Source: Bordetella pseudohinzii (GTDB taxonomy: Bacteria > Pseudomonadota > Gammaproteobacteria > Burkholderiales > Burkholderiaceae_B). Taken from it: a DNA stretch of 64,000 nucleotides. Shown in pieces: positions 1 through 8,273 of the stretch. Where the stretch lies: positions 186,001 through 250,000 of the forward strand of contig NZ_JHEP02000001.1 in assembly GCF_000657795.2 (NCBI RefSeq), in the 5' to 3' direction. The notes beneath the pieces are model-generated. The model saw only the letters and a list, made by a program, of their open reading frames with translations. It was not told the origin of the DNA and ran no database searches. Numbering within the stretch: the stretch's first letter is position 1; every line of letters starts with the position of its first letter. The translations under genes were made by a program, and so were the position numbers.

Positions 1-1
1 C

Positions 2-277
2 AGCGAACGCATCATGCATGCCCGCCTGACGCTGGACGGGCAGGCCATCATGGCCTCGGACGCCGGCAGCTGTCAGCCCTATGAGGGCAAGAAAGGCGTG
101 TCGCTGGCCCTGACCTACCCCACGGTCTCCGACGCGCAGCGCGTCTTCCGCCTGCTCTCGGAAAACGGCAATGTGATCATGGACATGCAGCCCACCTTCT
201 GGGCCGAGTCCTTCGGGATGGTGATCGACCAGTTCGGCACCTCCTGGCTGATCAACGGCGCCATGAAGAAGACCTGA
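2..277 (+). CDS. VOC family (PhnB/glyoxalase-like) protein, 3' part only
   Basis: The frame is already open at the left edge, so the N-terminal half is missing; the ATG at 14 is internal. The visible residues read as the second half of a PhnB-type VOC (glyoxalase/bleomycin resistance) protein: an ERIMHARL start, an IMASD strand, then the paired-domain ending with FWAESFGMVIDQFG and a closing WLING. Members are small cytoplasmic metal-binding dimers; many have no known substrate. A clear intrinsic terminator follows 8 bases after the stop, so this gene ends its transcript before the exporter gene at 316. The family call is firm; the substrate is unknown. Confidence 0.8.
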   Translation, partial: SERIMHARLTLDGQAIMASDAGSCQPYEGKKGVSLALTYPTVSDAQRVFRLLSENGNVIMDMQPTFWAESFGMVIDQFGTSWLINGAMKKT

Positions 278-284
278 ATCCCAC

Positions 285-304
285 GGGCGCCCGCGCCCTT
301 TTTT
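285..304 (+). terminator. Rho-independent terminator after the VOC gene
   Basis: GGGCG (285-289), a 4-base loop, CGCCC (294-298), then six T (299-304). It separates the VOC gene from the MFS gene starting at 316. Confidence 0.75.
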
Positions 305-315
305 GGCTGACCTCC

Positions 316-1752
316 ATGCCACCTTCCCTCACCGGGCGCCAGCGCTGGTGGGCGCTCATGGTCTTGTGCCTGGGCGTGCTCATGATCGTGCTGGACACCA
401 CCATCGTCAACGTCGCCCTGCCCTCGATCAAGGCGGACCTGGGCTTCACCGAAGCCAGCCTGGTCTGGGTGATCAACGCCTATATGCTGACCTTCGGCGG
501 CTTTCTGCTCTTGGGCGGACGGCTGGGCGACCTGCTGGGCCACCGCCGCGTCTTCCTGGCCGGGCTGACCCTGTTCACGCTGGCCTCGGCCGCCTGCGGC
601 CTGGCCCAGGGGCAGGCCGCCCTGGTGGCCGCGCGCGCCGCCCAGGGGCTGGGCGGCGCCGTGGTGTCGGCCGTCGCGCTATCGCTCATCATGACCCTGT
701 TCACCGAGGCAGCCGACCGCGCCCGCGCCATGGGCGTCTACGGCTTTGTCTGCGCTGGCGGCGGCAGCCTGGGCGTGCTGCTGGGCGGCCTGCTCACCAG
801 CACCCTGAGCTGGCACTGGATCTTCCTGGTCAACCTGCCGCTGGGGCTCATCGTCTTTCTCCTCTGCCTGTGGCTGCTGCCGGCGGGCGGCGGACAGCGG
901 CCCTCGGGCGCGCTGGACGTGGCCGGCGCCGTCACGGTCACGCTATCGCTCATGCTGGCCGTCTACGCCGTGGTCAATGCCAACGAGGCGGGCTGGCTGT
1001 CGGCGCAGTCCCTCACCCTGCTCCTGCTGGCGGCCGCGCTGATGGCGGCCTTTCTGCGCATCGAGGCGCGCGCCGGCTCGCCGCTGATGCCGCTGTCGCT
1101 GTTCGCGCTGCGCAATGTCGCCACCGCCAATGGCGTGGGCGTGCTCTGGGCCGCCTCCATGTTCGCCTGGTTCTTTCTGTCGGCCCTCTATATGCAGGCC
1201 GTGCTCGGCTACACGCCCATGCAGGTGGGGCTGGCCTTCCTGCCGGCCAATCTCATCATGGCCGCCTTTTCGCTGGGCGGCTCGGCCCGGCTGGTCATGC
1301 GTTTCGGGATCCGCCCGCCCCTGGCCGCCGGCCTGGCCCTGGCCGCGCTGGGCCTGGCCTGGTTCGCCCGCGCGCCGGTCGACGGCAGCTTCATGCTCGA
1401 CGTGCTGCCCGGCATGATCGCCCTGGGCGTGGGCGCCGGCATCGCGCTCAACCCCATCCTGCTGGCGGCCATGAGCGATGTCGATCCCGCCGACGCCGGC
1501 CTGGCCTCGGGCGTGGTCAACACGGCCTTCATGATGGGCGGCGCGCTGGGCCTGGCGGTGCTGGCCAGCCTGGCCGGCGGCCACAGCGCCCGCCAATTGG
1601 CCGCCGGCGCCCAGCCGCTGGCCGCGCTGACCTCGGGCTACGCCCTATCTTTCGCCGCCGGCGCGGTCAGCGCCGGCCTGGCCGCGCTGGCCGCCGTCGT
1701 ATTCCTGCGCCGCGGCCGCCACGCCGCCGCCCCCTTGGGAGATCCCTCATGA
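316..1752 (+). CDS. DHA2-family (EmrB/QacA-type) MFS multidrug exporter
   Basis: The 478-residue inner-membrane protein carries the DHA2 signature LDTTIVNVALPSI at residues 26-38 and the loop 2-3 motif GGRLGDLLGHRRVF at 67-80. Its length and run of hydrophobic segments fit the 14-helix drug:proton antiporter group (EmrB, QacA, SmvA). It probably exports amphipathic drugs or metabolites with proton import. No EmrA partner is adjacent, so it may act alone. The stop codon overlaps the ATG of the GFA gene (ATGA), so the two are translationally coupled. Substrate cannot be read from sequence. Confidence 0.9.
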   Translation: MPPSLTGRQRWWALMVLCLGVLMIVLDTTIVNVALPSIKADLGFTEASLVWVINAYMLTFGGFLLLGGRLGDLLGHRRVFLAGLTLFTLASAACGLAQGQAALVAARAAQGLGGAVVSAVALSLIMTLFTEAADRARAMGVYGFVCAGGGSLGVLLGGLLTSTLSWHWIFLVNLPLGLIVFLLCLWLLPAGGGQRPSGALDVAGAVTVTLSLMLAVYAVVNANEAGWLSAQSLTLLLLAAALMAAFLRIEARAGSPLMPLSLFALRNVATANGVGVLWAASMFAWFFLSALYMQAVLGYTPMQVGLAFLPANLIMAAFSLGGSARLVMRFGIRPPLAAGLALAALGLAWFARAPVDGSFMLDVLPGMIALGVGAGIALNPILLAAMSDVDPADAGLASGVVNTAFMMGGALGLAVLASLAGGHSARQLAAGAQPLAALTSGYALSFAAGAVSAGLAALAAVVFLRRGRHAAAPLGDPS

Positions 1753-2096
1753 ACTACCACGGCAGTTGCCATTGCGGCGACGTGCGCTTCGCCTTCGAAG
1801 GCGAGTTCGGGCCCGCGCTGGCCTGTAATTGCTCCATCTGCCAGCGCAAGGGCTCGCTGCTGTGGTTCATGCCGCGCGAGGCGCTGCGCCTGGAAACCCC
1901 CGACACGCCCCTGTCCGCCTATACCTTCAACAGCCATCGGATCGCGCACCAGTTCTGCCCGCGTTGCGGCATCCATCCCTTCGCCTGGGCCCAGGACCCT
2001 TCGGGCAAGGAGATGGCCGCCGTCAATATCCGCTGCCTGGAAGACATCGACCTGGACGCCATCGAGGTCAAGCACTACGACGGCCGCGCGCGATGA
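1749..2096 (+). CDS. GFA/CENP-V family zinc-binding protein
   Basis: The 115-residue protein has the full cysteine set of the glutathione-dependent formaldehyde-activating (GFA) fold: C7 and C9 in CHC, C26, C28 and C31 in CNCSIC, and C70 and C73 in CPRC. These are expected to hold two zinc ions. Most family members are uncharacterised despite the Gfa name, so an S-hydroxymethyl-glutathione role should not be assumed. The ATG overlaps the exporter stop (ATGA). An intrinsic terminator lies about 170 bases downstream, so the MFS-GFA pair forms a two-gene operon. Confidence 0.85.
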   Translation: MNYHGSCHCGDVRFAFEGEFGPALACNCSICQRKGSLLWFMPREALRLETPDTPLSAYTFNSHRIAHQFCPRCGIHPFAWAQDPSGKEMAAVNIRCLEDIDLDAIEVKHYDGRAR

Positions 2097-2230
2097 TCGC
2101 CATAGGCGCCAGGATTGGTCTGAAAACCTCGTCCGGCGCGTGACCCCGCGCATGAAATCGTAGACATTGCCAGAGCAGCACGCGCCTGGCCTGGCGGAGG
2201 GTTCTCGCCGGTACCCGCCGCCCAAGGCTG

Positions 2231-2249
2231 GGCGCCGCGTTGCGGCGCC
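2231..2249. repeat. Perfect 8-bp inverted repeat in the MFS-GFA trailer
   Basis: GGCGCCGC (2231-2238), a 3-base loop GTT, and GCGGCGCC (2242-2249). No T-run follows, so it is not itself an intrinsic terminator. It may protect the 3' end or be a short extragenic palindrome. Confidence 0.45.
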
Positions 2250-2269
2250 GACCCGCGCCGGTATTTCCT

Positions 2270-2293
2270 GGAGGCATCGCGCCTCCTTTTTTT
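2270..2293 (+). terminator. Rho-independent terminator after the GFA gene
   Basis: GGAGGC (2270-2275), loop ATCGC, GCCTCC (2281-2286), then seven T (2287-2293). It ends the rightward MFS-GFA transcript just before the 3' end of the convergent AraC-type gene. Confidence 0.8.
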
Positions 2294-2306
2294 CGCCTGG
2301 CGCCGT

Positions 2307-3281
2307 TCAGTGGTAGCGGTCGCGGTAACTCAGGGGCGACATGCCGCAGTGCTTGCTGAAAATATCGCGGAAGGCCTTGGTATCGCTGTAGCCGACTTCG
2401 TACATCACTTCGGCCACGCTCTTGCGCGTATGTTCGAGCTGCTGCTTGGCGGCCTCCACCCTCACTCTTTGCTGGTACTCCACGACGCTGTTGCCCGTGG
2501 CATGGCGGAAGCGCCGCTCCAGCGTGCGGCGGCCCACGGCATGGCGCAAGGCCAGCCCTTCGATGCCCAGCCGCTCCGAAAAATGCGTCTCGATGTGTTC
2601 CTGCACCGCCAGCACCACGGCGTCGCCATGGGTTTTCTGGCCGGCGAACACCAAAAAGGGCAGCTGGCTCTGGCGGTCCCAGTCCAGCTGGAATAGCTTG
2701 GCGCACCAGATGGCGATGTCGCGTCCGGCATGTTTTTCGATGAGATGCAGCACCAGGTGGGCGGCCGAAAAAGCCCCGCCGCTGGTATAGAGGCCCCGCT
2801 CGGCCAGGACCACGCGGTCGCAGATCCACGACACCTTGGGAAACAGCGCGGCATATTGGTTGCGCACGACCCAGTGCACCACGGCGCGCCGCCCGTCGAG
2901 CAGCCCGCCGGCGGCCGGCAGCGCCGCGCCCAGGCAGAGATTGGCGAGTTCGCCCCCCTCGCGGTAATGCGCGCACAGCCACTGGATGAGCGCGGTGTTG
3001 GCCGCCACGGCGCGGCCGACGGCCGCGGCGTCCGGCGCCATCAGGGGCGGCACCAGGCAGATATCCACCTGCCCGGGCTGGGCCAGCGTGGCGTCGGCCC
3101 TGACGGTGATCCGGCCCTCGTCCAGCGACATGGTGGGCTCGGCCGCCAGCAGGCGCACCGAAAAAGCCGGATCGCGCCCGCAATCGCGCAGCCGCGCGTT
3201 AGCCGCCTGGAATCCCTGGCGCGCTGTCTCCAGCGAAGCGATATTGGCGCCGGCCGGCACCAGCATGGCGATGCGTTTCAT
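2307..3281 (-). CDS. GlxA-type AraC-family transcriptional regulator (DJ-1/PfpI-like plus HTH)
   Basis: The start is set at the MKRIAMLVPAG methionine (3281), where the DJ-1/PfpI beta-strand begins; an upstream extension is open but has no family match. Residues 1 to about 200 form the glutamine amidotransferase-like sensor domain. The last 100 residues carry two helix-turn-helix motifs ending in YSDTKAFRDIFSKHCGMSPLSYRDRY, typical of AraC. GlxA/FtrA regulators usually activate catabolic or transport genes in response to a small metabolite. It is divergent from the DUF1428 gene (125-bp gap), its most likely target besides itself. Confidence 0.88.
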   Translation of the reverse strand: MKRIAMLVPAGANIASLETARQGFQAANARLRDCGRDPAFSVRLLAAEPTMSLDEGRITVRADATLAQPGQVDICLVPPLMAPDAAAVGRAVAANTALIQWLCAHYREGGELANLCLGAALPAAGGLLDGRRAVVHWVVRNQYAALFPKVSWICDRVVLAERGLYTSGGAFSAAHLVLHLIEKHAGRDIAIWCAKLFQLDWDRQSQLPFLVFAGQKTHGDAVVLAVQEHIETHFSERLGIEGLALRHAVGRRTLERRFRHATGNSVVEYQQRVRVEAAKQQLEHTRKSVAEVMYEVGYSDTKAFRDIFSKHCGMSPLSYRDRYH

Positions 3282-3406
3282 GGCTGCAGCATAGCGCGCC
3301 GGGCTGTCGCGATCCACCCGCCAGAATGTCGCAAACCCCCTTCGCCGGCGGGTGCCTCGCGCCGCTACAGTGATTCTCCGGCGCACCAGGCGCCAAGGAG
3401 ACCATG

Positions 3407-3766
3407 ATGAAAGAGTATGTAGACGGATATCTGCTTGCCGTGCCCAGCGACCAGCTGGACACCTACCGCGCCATGGCCTCGCGCGCCGGCGAGATCTGGA
3501 AGGAGTACGGCGCGCTGGACTATCGCGAGTGCGTGGGCGAATCGCTGGAGCACAACCATGGCATGCGCAATTTCCGCCACGCGGCCGAGGCCGGGGACAA
3601 CGAAACCGTGGTGTTTTCCTGGATCGTCTTCCGCGACAAGGCCGACCGCGACCGCATCAACGCGGCCGTCATGACCGATCCGCGCCTGCAGGATGTATGC
3701 ATCGAAGGCGTGTTCGACCCCAAGCGCATGGCCTGGGGCGGCTTCGACACGCTGGTCCAGGCCTAG
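3407..3766 (+). CDS. DUF1428 (YbaA-like) family protein
   Basis: The 119-residue cytoplasmic protein matches the DUF1428/YbaA family: MKEYVDGYLLAVP at the start, VVFSWI in the middle and KRMAWGGFDTLV at the end. Two ATGs are adjacent. The second (3407) lies 6 bases from a strong AAGGAG and matches the family N terminus, so it is preferred over 3404. The fold is a dimeric alpha-beta barrel; no function is established. It is divergent from the GlxA-type regulator. Confidence 0.85.
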   Translation: MKEYVDGYLLAVPSDQLDTYRAMASRAGEIWKEYGALDYRECVGESLEHNHGMRNFRHAAEAGDNETVVFSWIVFRDKADRDRINAAVMTDPRLQDVCIEGVFDPKRMAWGGFDTLVQA

Positions 3767-3823
3767 GAACGCCGCGGTCGGGTACGATTCACCCCCTGCA
3801 CACAACCATTGCAAGGGGAAATC

Positions 3824-4783
3824 ATGAAACGCTTTCTGGCGGCCGGCGCCACCGCGCTGGCCTCTTTCCTGTCCGCGCAAGCCTGTTCGCAGACCACCCA
3901 GGCGATGACCATCACCGTGCCTTATGGCGCCGGGGGCATCGTGGACAACACCGCGCGCGCCTATGCCGAGCGGCTGGGCCAGGAGCTGGGCCAGCCGGTG
4001 GTGGTCGAGAACAAGGGCGGCGCCGGCGGCATGATAGGCATGGCGGCGGTCGCCAAGGGGCCGGCCGAACGCAGCCTGGCCTTCTCGGCCATCAGCCCGG
4101 TGACGCTGTCGCCTCACCTCATGAAGACCCAGTATGACCCCCTCAAGGACCTCAAGCCGGTGGCCGCGGTCATGTATTCGCCGGTCTTTCTGGTGGCCGG
4201 GCCCAAGTTCAGCGGCGCGAGCTTCGCCGATATGCTGGCCCAGGCCCGCCAGGATCCGGGCGGCCTTAGCCTGGCCACGGCAGGCGTGGGTTCGCTGGGC
4301 CACCTGATGCTGGAGCAGATCAACCGCCAGGCCGGCGTGTCCATCACGCACGTGCCTTACAAGGGCATGGCGCAGCTGGTGCCCGACGCCCTGGGCGGCC
4401 AGTTCAGCCTGGCGCTGGTCAACGCCTCCGGCCCGGTCAATGGCCTGATCGACGAGGGCAAGCTCAAGCTGCTGGCCGTGGGCGCGCCCGCCCGTCTGGC
4501 GGCCCGCCCCGGTACGCCCACGCTGGCCGAGCTGGGCTATCCCGCGGCCAATATGAGCTCGACCTTCGGCTTTTTCGCGCCGGGCTCGGCCTCGCCGGCG
4601 CATATCGCGCGCATGAACGCGCTGATCAACAAGATCTCCGCCATGCCCGAGATCAGCAAGCCGCTGACCGACGCGCTCAACGTCATGCAGATCGGCAGCG
4701 CCGAGACCTTCGCCGCCCAGGTGCGCAAGGAATACGAAGCCAGCGGCCGCATCGTCAAGGACGCCGATATCCGCGTGGACTGA
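3824..4783 (+). CDS. Bug-family periplasmic solute receptor (tripartite tricarboxylate transporter type)
   Basis: The start MKRFLAAG follows an AAGGGGAA ribosome site; the signal peptide ends near residue 22. The mature part begins with the Bug strand TITVPYGAGGIVDN, followed by VVVENKGGAGGMIG and the HVPYKGMAQLVPD segment typical of the family. Bug receptors bind carboxylates, amino acids or nicotinate-like ligands in the periplasm and hand them to a TctAB-type permease. No TctA or TctB is present in this window, so this is an orphan receptor. It is preceded by the DUF1428 gene with a gap of 57 bases. The ligand is unknown. Confidence 0.9.
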   Translation: MKRFLAAGATALASFLSAQACSQTTQAMTITVPYGAGGIVDNTARAYAERLGQELGQPVVVENKGGAGGMIGMAAVAKGPAERSLAFSAISPVTLSPHLMKTQYDPLKDLKPVAAVMYSPVFLVAGPKFSGASFADMLAQARQDPGGLSLATAGVGSLGHLMLEQINRQAGVSITHVPYKGMAQLVPDALGGQFSLALVNASGPVNGLIDEGKLKLLAVGAPARLAARPGTPTLAELGYPAANMSSTFGFFAPGSASPAHIARMNALINKISAMPEISKPLTDALNVMQIGSAETFAAQVRKEYEASGRIVKDADIRVD

Positions 4784-4789
4784 AGCCGC

Positions 4790-5248
4790 TCAGGCCGCCG
4801 TCCCGCCTCTCGGCGGGCGGCGCATGAGGAATTCGATATCGGTCTCCTCCTGGATCGCGAAGCCCAGGCGCTCGTACAGGCGCCGCGCCGGATTGCCCTT
4901 GAGCACGTATAGGCGCGTCGCCTCGCCGCCCTCGTCGGCGCGGGCCAGCACGCCGCGCAGCAGCCGGGCGCCCAGGCCCTGGCCTTGGCGGGCCGGATCC
5001 ACCTGGATCTGGATCACATACCAGCCCGCCTCATCGTGACGCACCTTGAACAGGCCCGTCGGCGCCTGATCGATGAGGACGATGCGCGCGTCCTCCCAGT
5101 GATAGCGGATGCGCCGCATATGCGCGGCCTCGTCGAAAGGCACGCCGTCCTGCCGCAGATGCGGCTCCATGGTGCGGCGGCGCAGGTCCAGCAGAAAAGG
5201 CAGGTCCGCTTCGACGGCGGGACGCAGGATGAGTTCGGGCAGGGGCAT
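4790..5248 (-). CDS. GNAT family N-acetyltransferase
   Basis: The 152-residue protein starts at MPLPELILRPAVEADLP, the usual first strand of the fold. The acetyl-CoA pyrophosphate loop is RQGQGLG at residues 87-93, and the C-terminal RRLYERLGF segment is typical of GNATs. It would acetylate an amine on a small molecule or protein; the acceptor is not predictable. It converges on the Bug gene (6-bp gap) and diverges from the MFS gene at 5385. Confidence 0.88.
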   Translation of the reverse strand: MPLPELILRPAVEADLPFLLDLRRRTMEPHLRQDGVPFDEAAHMRRIRYHWEDARIVLIDQAPTGLFKVRHDEAGWYVIQIQVDPARQGQGLGARLLRGVLARADEGGEATRLYVLKGNPARRLYERLGFAIQEETDIEFLMRRPPRGGTAA

Positions 5249-5384
5249 GGCAAAGGCAGGCAGACGCTGAAAACCAAGGCGGCCAGATGGTAGCGCCGCC
5301 CGCCCCGCCGCGCCAGCGGCCGGCGTTTGCAGTATGCTCTGGCCCGGCCGCGCGCCTTGCCGCGGCATCGGTGGAGTGTTTCAA

Positions 5385-6545
5385 GTGGGCCACGGACTGG
5401 GCTGGCTGCGCGTTTTCTATTTTCTGTTCTACGGGCTGCAGGGCATCAGCATCCCCTTTCTGCCGCTCTGGCTCGCCAGCCAGGGCCTGGACAAGGATGC
5501 GATCGGGCTGATCGTGGCCACGGCCTTTCTGCCCAAGATACTGTCGGCCCCCGCGCTGGCGCATGCCGCCGACCTCACCGGCCGGCTGCGGCTGCTGATC
5601 GCCCTGCCCCTGGCCGGCACCGCCCTGCTCTTTGCCTGCTATCCCTGGCAGCAGTCCCCGGGCTGGATGTTCTGGACCACGCTTGGGGTCAATCTGCTGC
5701 TGCCCGCCGTGCAGCCCATATTGGACCGCATCGCGCTGGCCGGCAACCGCGGCGGCCGGCCGCTCTACACCACCGTCCGGGTCTGGGGATCGCTGGGCTT
5801 TGCCGCGCTGACCCTGGTGGGCGGCCATGTCATCCGCGCCACCGGCCCGCTGTCCATCATCCTGATGAGCGTGGCGCTGGGCCTGGCCTGCCTGGCCTGC
5901 CTGAGCGTCCTGGATGTGGGCGATGCCCCGCCCCGGCGCGCCCACGCCGGGCAGCGCTGGCCCTTGCTGCAGGTGCTGCGCCAGCGCCCCGTCGTGCTGT
6001 GCATCCTCGCGGCCTCGCTCACCCAGGCCAGCAATGGTTTCCTGTACTCCTACGCGACGCTGTTCTGGACCGACCATGGCCTGTCCACCTCGGATATCGG
6101 CCTGCTGTGGACCGTGGGCGTGGGCGCCGAGGTGGTGTTCTTTTTCCTGGCCTTGCGCATTCTTGCCGCGGTCCGGCCCGAGCGCCTGATCTGGATCTCG
6201 GCGGCCATGACGGCGCTGCGCTGGCTGGGGCTGGCGGCCTTTGTCGATCTGCCCGTGCTGCTGGCCTTCCAGCTTCTGCAGGCCTTCACGCTGGGCGGCA
6301 ACAACTCGGCCATCATGGCCTATATCTCGCGCCAGGTGCCGGCCCACTGCCAGACCTCGGCCATCGCGCTCTACACCATGCTGTCGGGCGGCATCCTGAT
6401 GTTCTTCAGCGTCAACGCCGCGCGCCTGGTCTACCCGCGCGTGCCCTGGGGCGGTTTCGCCATGATGGCGGTGTTCGCGCTGTGCGCCATTCCCATCGTC
6501 CTGTGGGCCGGCCGCAGGCCCCTGGACACCCCTGAAACCCGCTGA
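5385..6545 (+). CDS. MFS transporter of the HcaT/LacY-like (MFS_1_like) group
   Basis: This inner-membrane permease of about 386 residues resembles the 3-phenylpropionate transporter group: LRVFYFLFYGLQGISIPFL opens helix 1, ASQGLDKDAIGLI follows, and GGNNSAIMAYISR lies in the second half. I place the start at GTG 5385, 8 bases after GGAG; an ATG at 5334 in frame is possible but has a weaker ribosome site and adds unconserved residues. Substrates of this group include aromatic acids and sugars. It stands alone, so no pathway can be assigned. Confidence 0.82.
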   Translation: MGHGLGWLRVFYFLFYGLQGISIPFLPLWLASQGLDKDAIGLIVATAFLPKILSAPALAHAADLTGRLRLLIALPLAGTALLFACYPWQQSPGWMFWTTLGVNLLLPAVQPILDRIALAGNRGGRPLYTTVRVWGSLGFAALTLVGGHVIRATGPLSIILMSVALGLACLACLSVLDVGDAPPRRAHAGQRWPLLQVLRQRPVVLCILAASLTQASNGFLYSYATLFWTDHGLSTSDIGLLWTVGVGAEVVFFFLALRILAAVRPERLIWISAAMTALRWLGLAAFVDLPVLLAFQLLQAFTLGGNNSAIMAYISRQVPAHCQTSAIALYTMLSGGILMFFSVNAARLVYPRVPWGGFAMMAVFALCAIPIVLWAGRRPLDTPETR

Positions 6546-6614
6546 AATCCCCCTAAAGTCTGGTCACACCCGCCGCATGCCCCAGGGAGTAAATTAGCTC
6601 TGTGAGACCGGAAA

Positions 6615-6630
6615 GGCCGCCGTCGCGGCC
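6615..6630. repeat. Hairpin in the leader of the Gly/His-rich protein gene
   Basis: GGCCGC (6615-6620), loop CGTC, GCGGCC (6625-6630). It lies 25 bases upstream of the start codon and just ahead of the GGAG at 6645, so it could affect translation of the leader. Confidence 0.35.
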
Positions 6631-6655
6631 CACCCCGGCGCTCTGGAGTCCTGAA

Positions 6656-7273
6656 ATGAAATCGCGTTTGATGCGCCTGGCCGGCGCTGCCGCCCTGGCG
6701 GCCATGACGGCCGCCGCCGCGACGCCCGCGCTGGCCGGCGGCCCGCGCGGGGGCGGAGGCTATTACGGAGGCCATGGCGGCCATGGCGGCTATTACAGCG
6801 GCCACGGCGGCTATTACGGCGGCCACCGGGGCGGCCACGGCCACTCCAGCGGCTGGTCGTCCACCGACACCTGGATCGTCGGCGGCGCGCTGGCCCTGGT
6901 GACGGCCGGCCTGCTGCTGTCGGCCAACTCCCAACCCAGCTATGCGCCCACGGTGCAAGCCGGCGGGGACGGATACATGTATACCTCGCCGGGCTACAAC
7001 ACGGCGCTCACCCAGACGCCCAGCTATGCGCCGCCGCCCCCGGTCTACGAGCCGGCCCCGATGGCCGACCCCGCGGACCCGGCTTCGGCCAATCTGGCCC
7101 CGGTGGCCGTGGCCCAGGCCGCCCCCCCTGCCGGGCAGGCCGATTGCGGCCGCTACGCCATGAACCAGAGCGGTTTCGATCCGGCCAACGCAGGCCCGTG
7201 GACCACCCAGGTCATGGTGGACACGTACAACCGCGCCTTGCAGACCTGCCGCGACAACAACTGGGGCGGCTGA
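6656..7273 (+). CDS. Exported Gly/His/Tyr-rich protein of unknown function
   Basis: ATG 6656 sits 7 bases after GGAG. The 205-residue product has an Ala-rich signal peptide (cleavage expected after ALA at 27). Residues 28-63 form a low-complexity block of GGH and GGYY units, and a hydrophobic segment lies at about 73-90. A Pro/Ala-rich middle follows, then a C-terminal domain with two cysteines (C164 and C198) bracketing a PWTTQVMVDTYNRAL segment. The His-rich block could bind metal ions, which is of interest because a ZIP metal transporter ends 7 bases away on the other strand. Similar secreted low-complexity proteins occur in proteobacteria without assigned roles. Confidence 0.75.
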   Translation: MKSRLMRLAGAAALAAMTAAAATPALAGGPRGGGGYYGGHGGHGGYYSGHGGYYGGHRGGHGHSSGWSSTDTWIVGGALALVTAGLLLSANSQPSYAPTVQAGGDGYMYTSPGYNTALTQTPSYAPPPPVYEPAPMADPADPASANLAPVAVAQAAPPAGQADCGRYAMNQSGFDPANAGPWTTQVMVDTYNRALQTCRDNNWGG

Positions 7274-7279
7274 CCCGGC

Positions 7280-8203
7280 TCAACCCAGCGCGGTATCCAG
7301 GAACATCATCACCCCGAAACCGGCCATCAGGCCCACCGTGGCAAAGGTCTCATGGCCGTTGCGGTGGGTTTCGGGGATGACCTCGTGCGAGACCACGAAA
7401 ATCATGGCGCCCGCCGCCAGGCCCATGCTGGCCGGATAGGCCAGCGCATAACCGCTGGCCATGCCCACGCCGATCAGGGCGCCCAGCGGCTCCATCACTC
7501 CCGACCCCACCGCGATCAGCACGGCCTGGCCCCGCGTCAGGCCGATGGCGCGCAGCGCGACCGCCACGGCCAGACCCTCGGGGATGTCCTGGATGGCGAT
7601 GGCCGAGGTCAGCGGCAGCCCCACGCTCAGATCGCCATTGGACAGGCTCACGCCGATGGCCATGCCCTCGGGCAGGTTGTGCAGCACGATGGTCAGCACG
7701 AACAGCCATACGCCATTGATGCGCGCGCTCTCGGGGCCGCGCAGGCCGGTGTTCTCGTGCAAATGCGGCGTGAAGTAGTCCAGGCCCAGCATCAGCAGCA
7801 CCCCCATGGCCATGCCCAGCACCACCACGCCGGCGGCCATGGGGCCGCTGCCCACCAGGGACTCGGCCGCGTCCAGCCCCGGCAGGATGAGCGAAAACGC
7901 GCTGGCCGCCAGCATCATGCCCGCAGCAAAGCCCAGCATGCAATCCTGGGTGCGCGTCGAGATGCGGCCGAACACCCCGGCCACCAACGCGCCCAGCGCG
8001 GTGGCGGCAAAGCCGGCGAAACCGCCCGCCACGGCCAGGCCGACATGGGCGCTGTTGCGGCCGGTCAGGGCCTCGTAGACGCTGCTGGCGCACAGCCAGG
8101 CCACGGCCAGCAAGCCCAGCATCAGGCCGCCCGTCACAAGGGGATGGGCCTGCGCCTGGGCCATCCAGGCGCTGCGCAGACTGGCGGATGTCGAACGGCT
8201 CAT
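7280..8203 (-). CDS. ZIP family divalent metal transporter (GufA/ZupT type)
   Basis: The 307-residue membrane protein carries HNLPEG at residues 175-180 and QDIPEG at 205-210, the paired metal-site helices of the GufA branch of ZIP transporters, and HEVIPE near the C terminus. It is expected to move Zn2+ or related divalent ions into the cytoplasm. There is no His-rich cytoplasmic loop between helices 3 and 4. It lies 70 bases downstream of the HxlR gene on the same strand and converges on the Gly/His-rich gene. Metal specificity cannot be read. Confidence 0.9.
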   Translation of the reverse strand: MSRSTSASLRSAWMAQAQAHPLVTGGLMLGLLAVAWLCASSVYEALTGRNSAHVGLAVAGGFAGFAATALGALVAGVFGRISTRTQDCMLGFAAGMMLAASAFSLILPGLDAAESLVGSGPMAAGVVVLGMAMGVLLMLGLDYFTPHLHENTGLRGPESARINGVWLFVLTIVLHNLPEGMAIGVSLSNGDLSVGLPLTSAIAIQDIPEGLAVAVALRAIGLTRGQAVLIAVGSGVMEPLGALIGVGMASGYALAYPASMGLAAGAMIFVVSHEVIPETHRNGHETFATVGLMAGFGVMMFLDTALG

Positions 8204-8273
8204 GGACTCTCCCTGGCTACGGTGCAGGCCTCATCTTGCCAGACCCTGGCCCATCCTGCTGCCTGGCCGGCAT

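Noticed and set aside
303-2096. A single 597-codon plus-strand gene.
   Set aside because: Only its last 115 codons (from 1749) make a protein family (GFA). The earlier part is an Arg/Ala/Gly-rich shadow of the MFS gene.
2068-3183. A 371-codon minus-strand frame overlapping the GlxA-type gene.
   Set aside because: Its product is an Arg/Gly/Ala-rich shift of the real regulator, which keeps full DJ-1 and AraC sequence in the other frame.
4802-4817. CCCGCC/GGCGGG hairpin as a terminator between the Bug and GNAT genes.
   Set aside because: It lies inside the GNAT coding sequence and no T-run follows on either strand.
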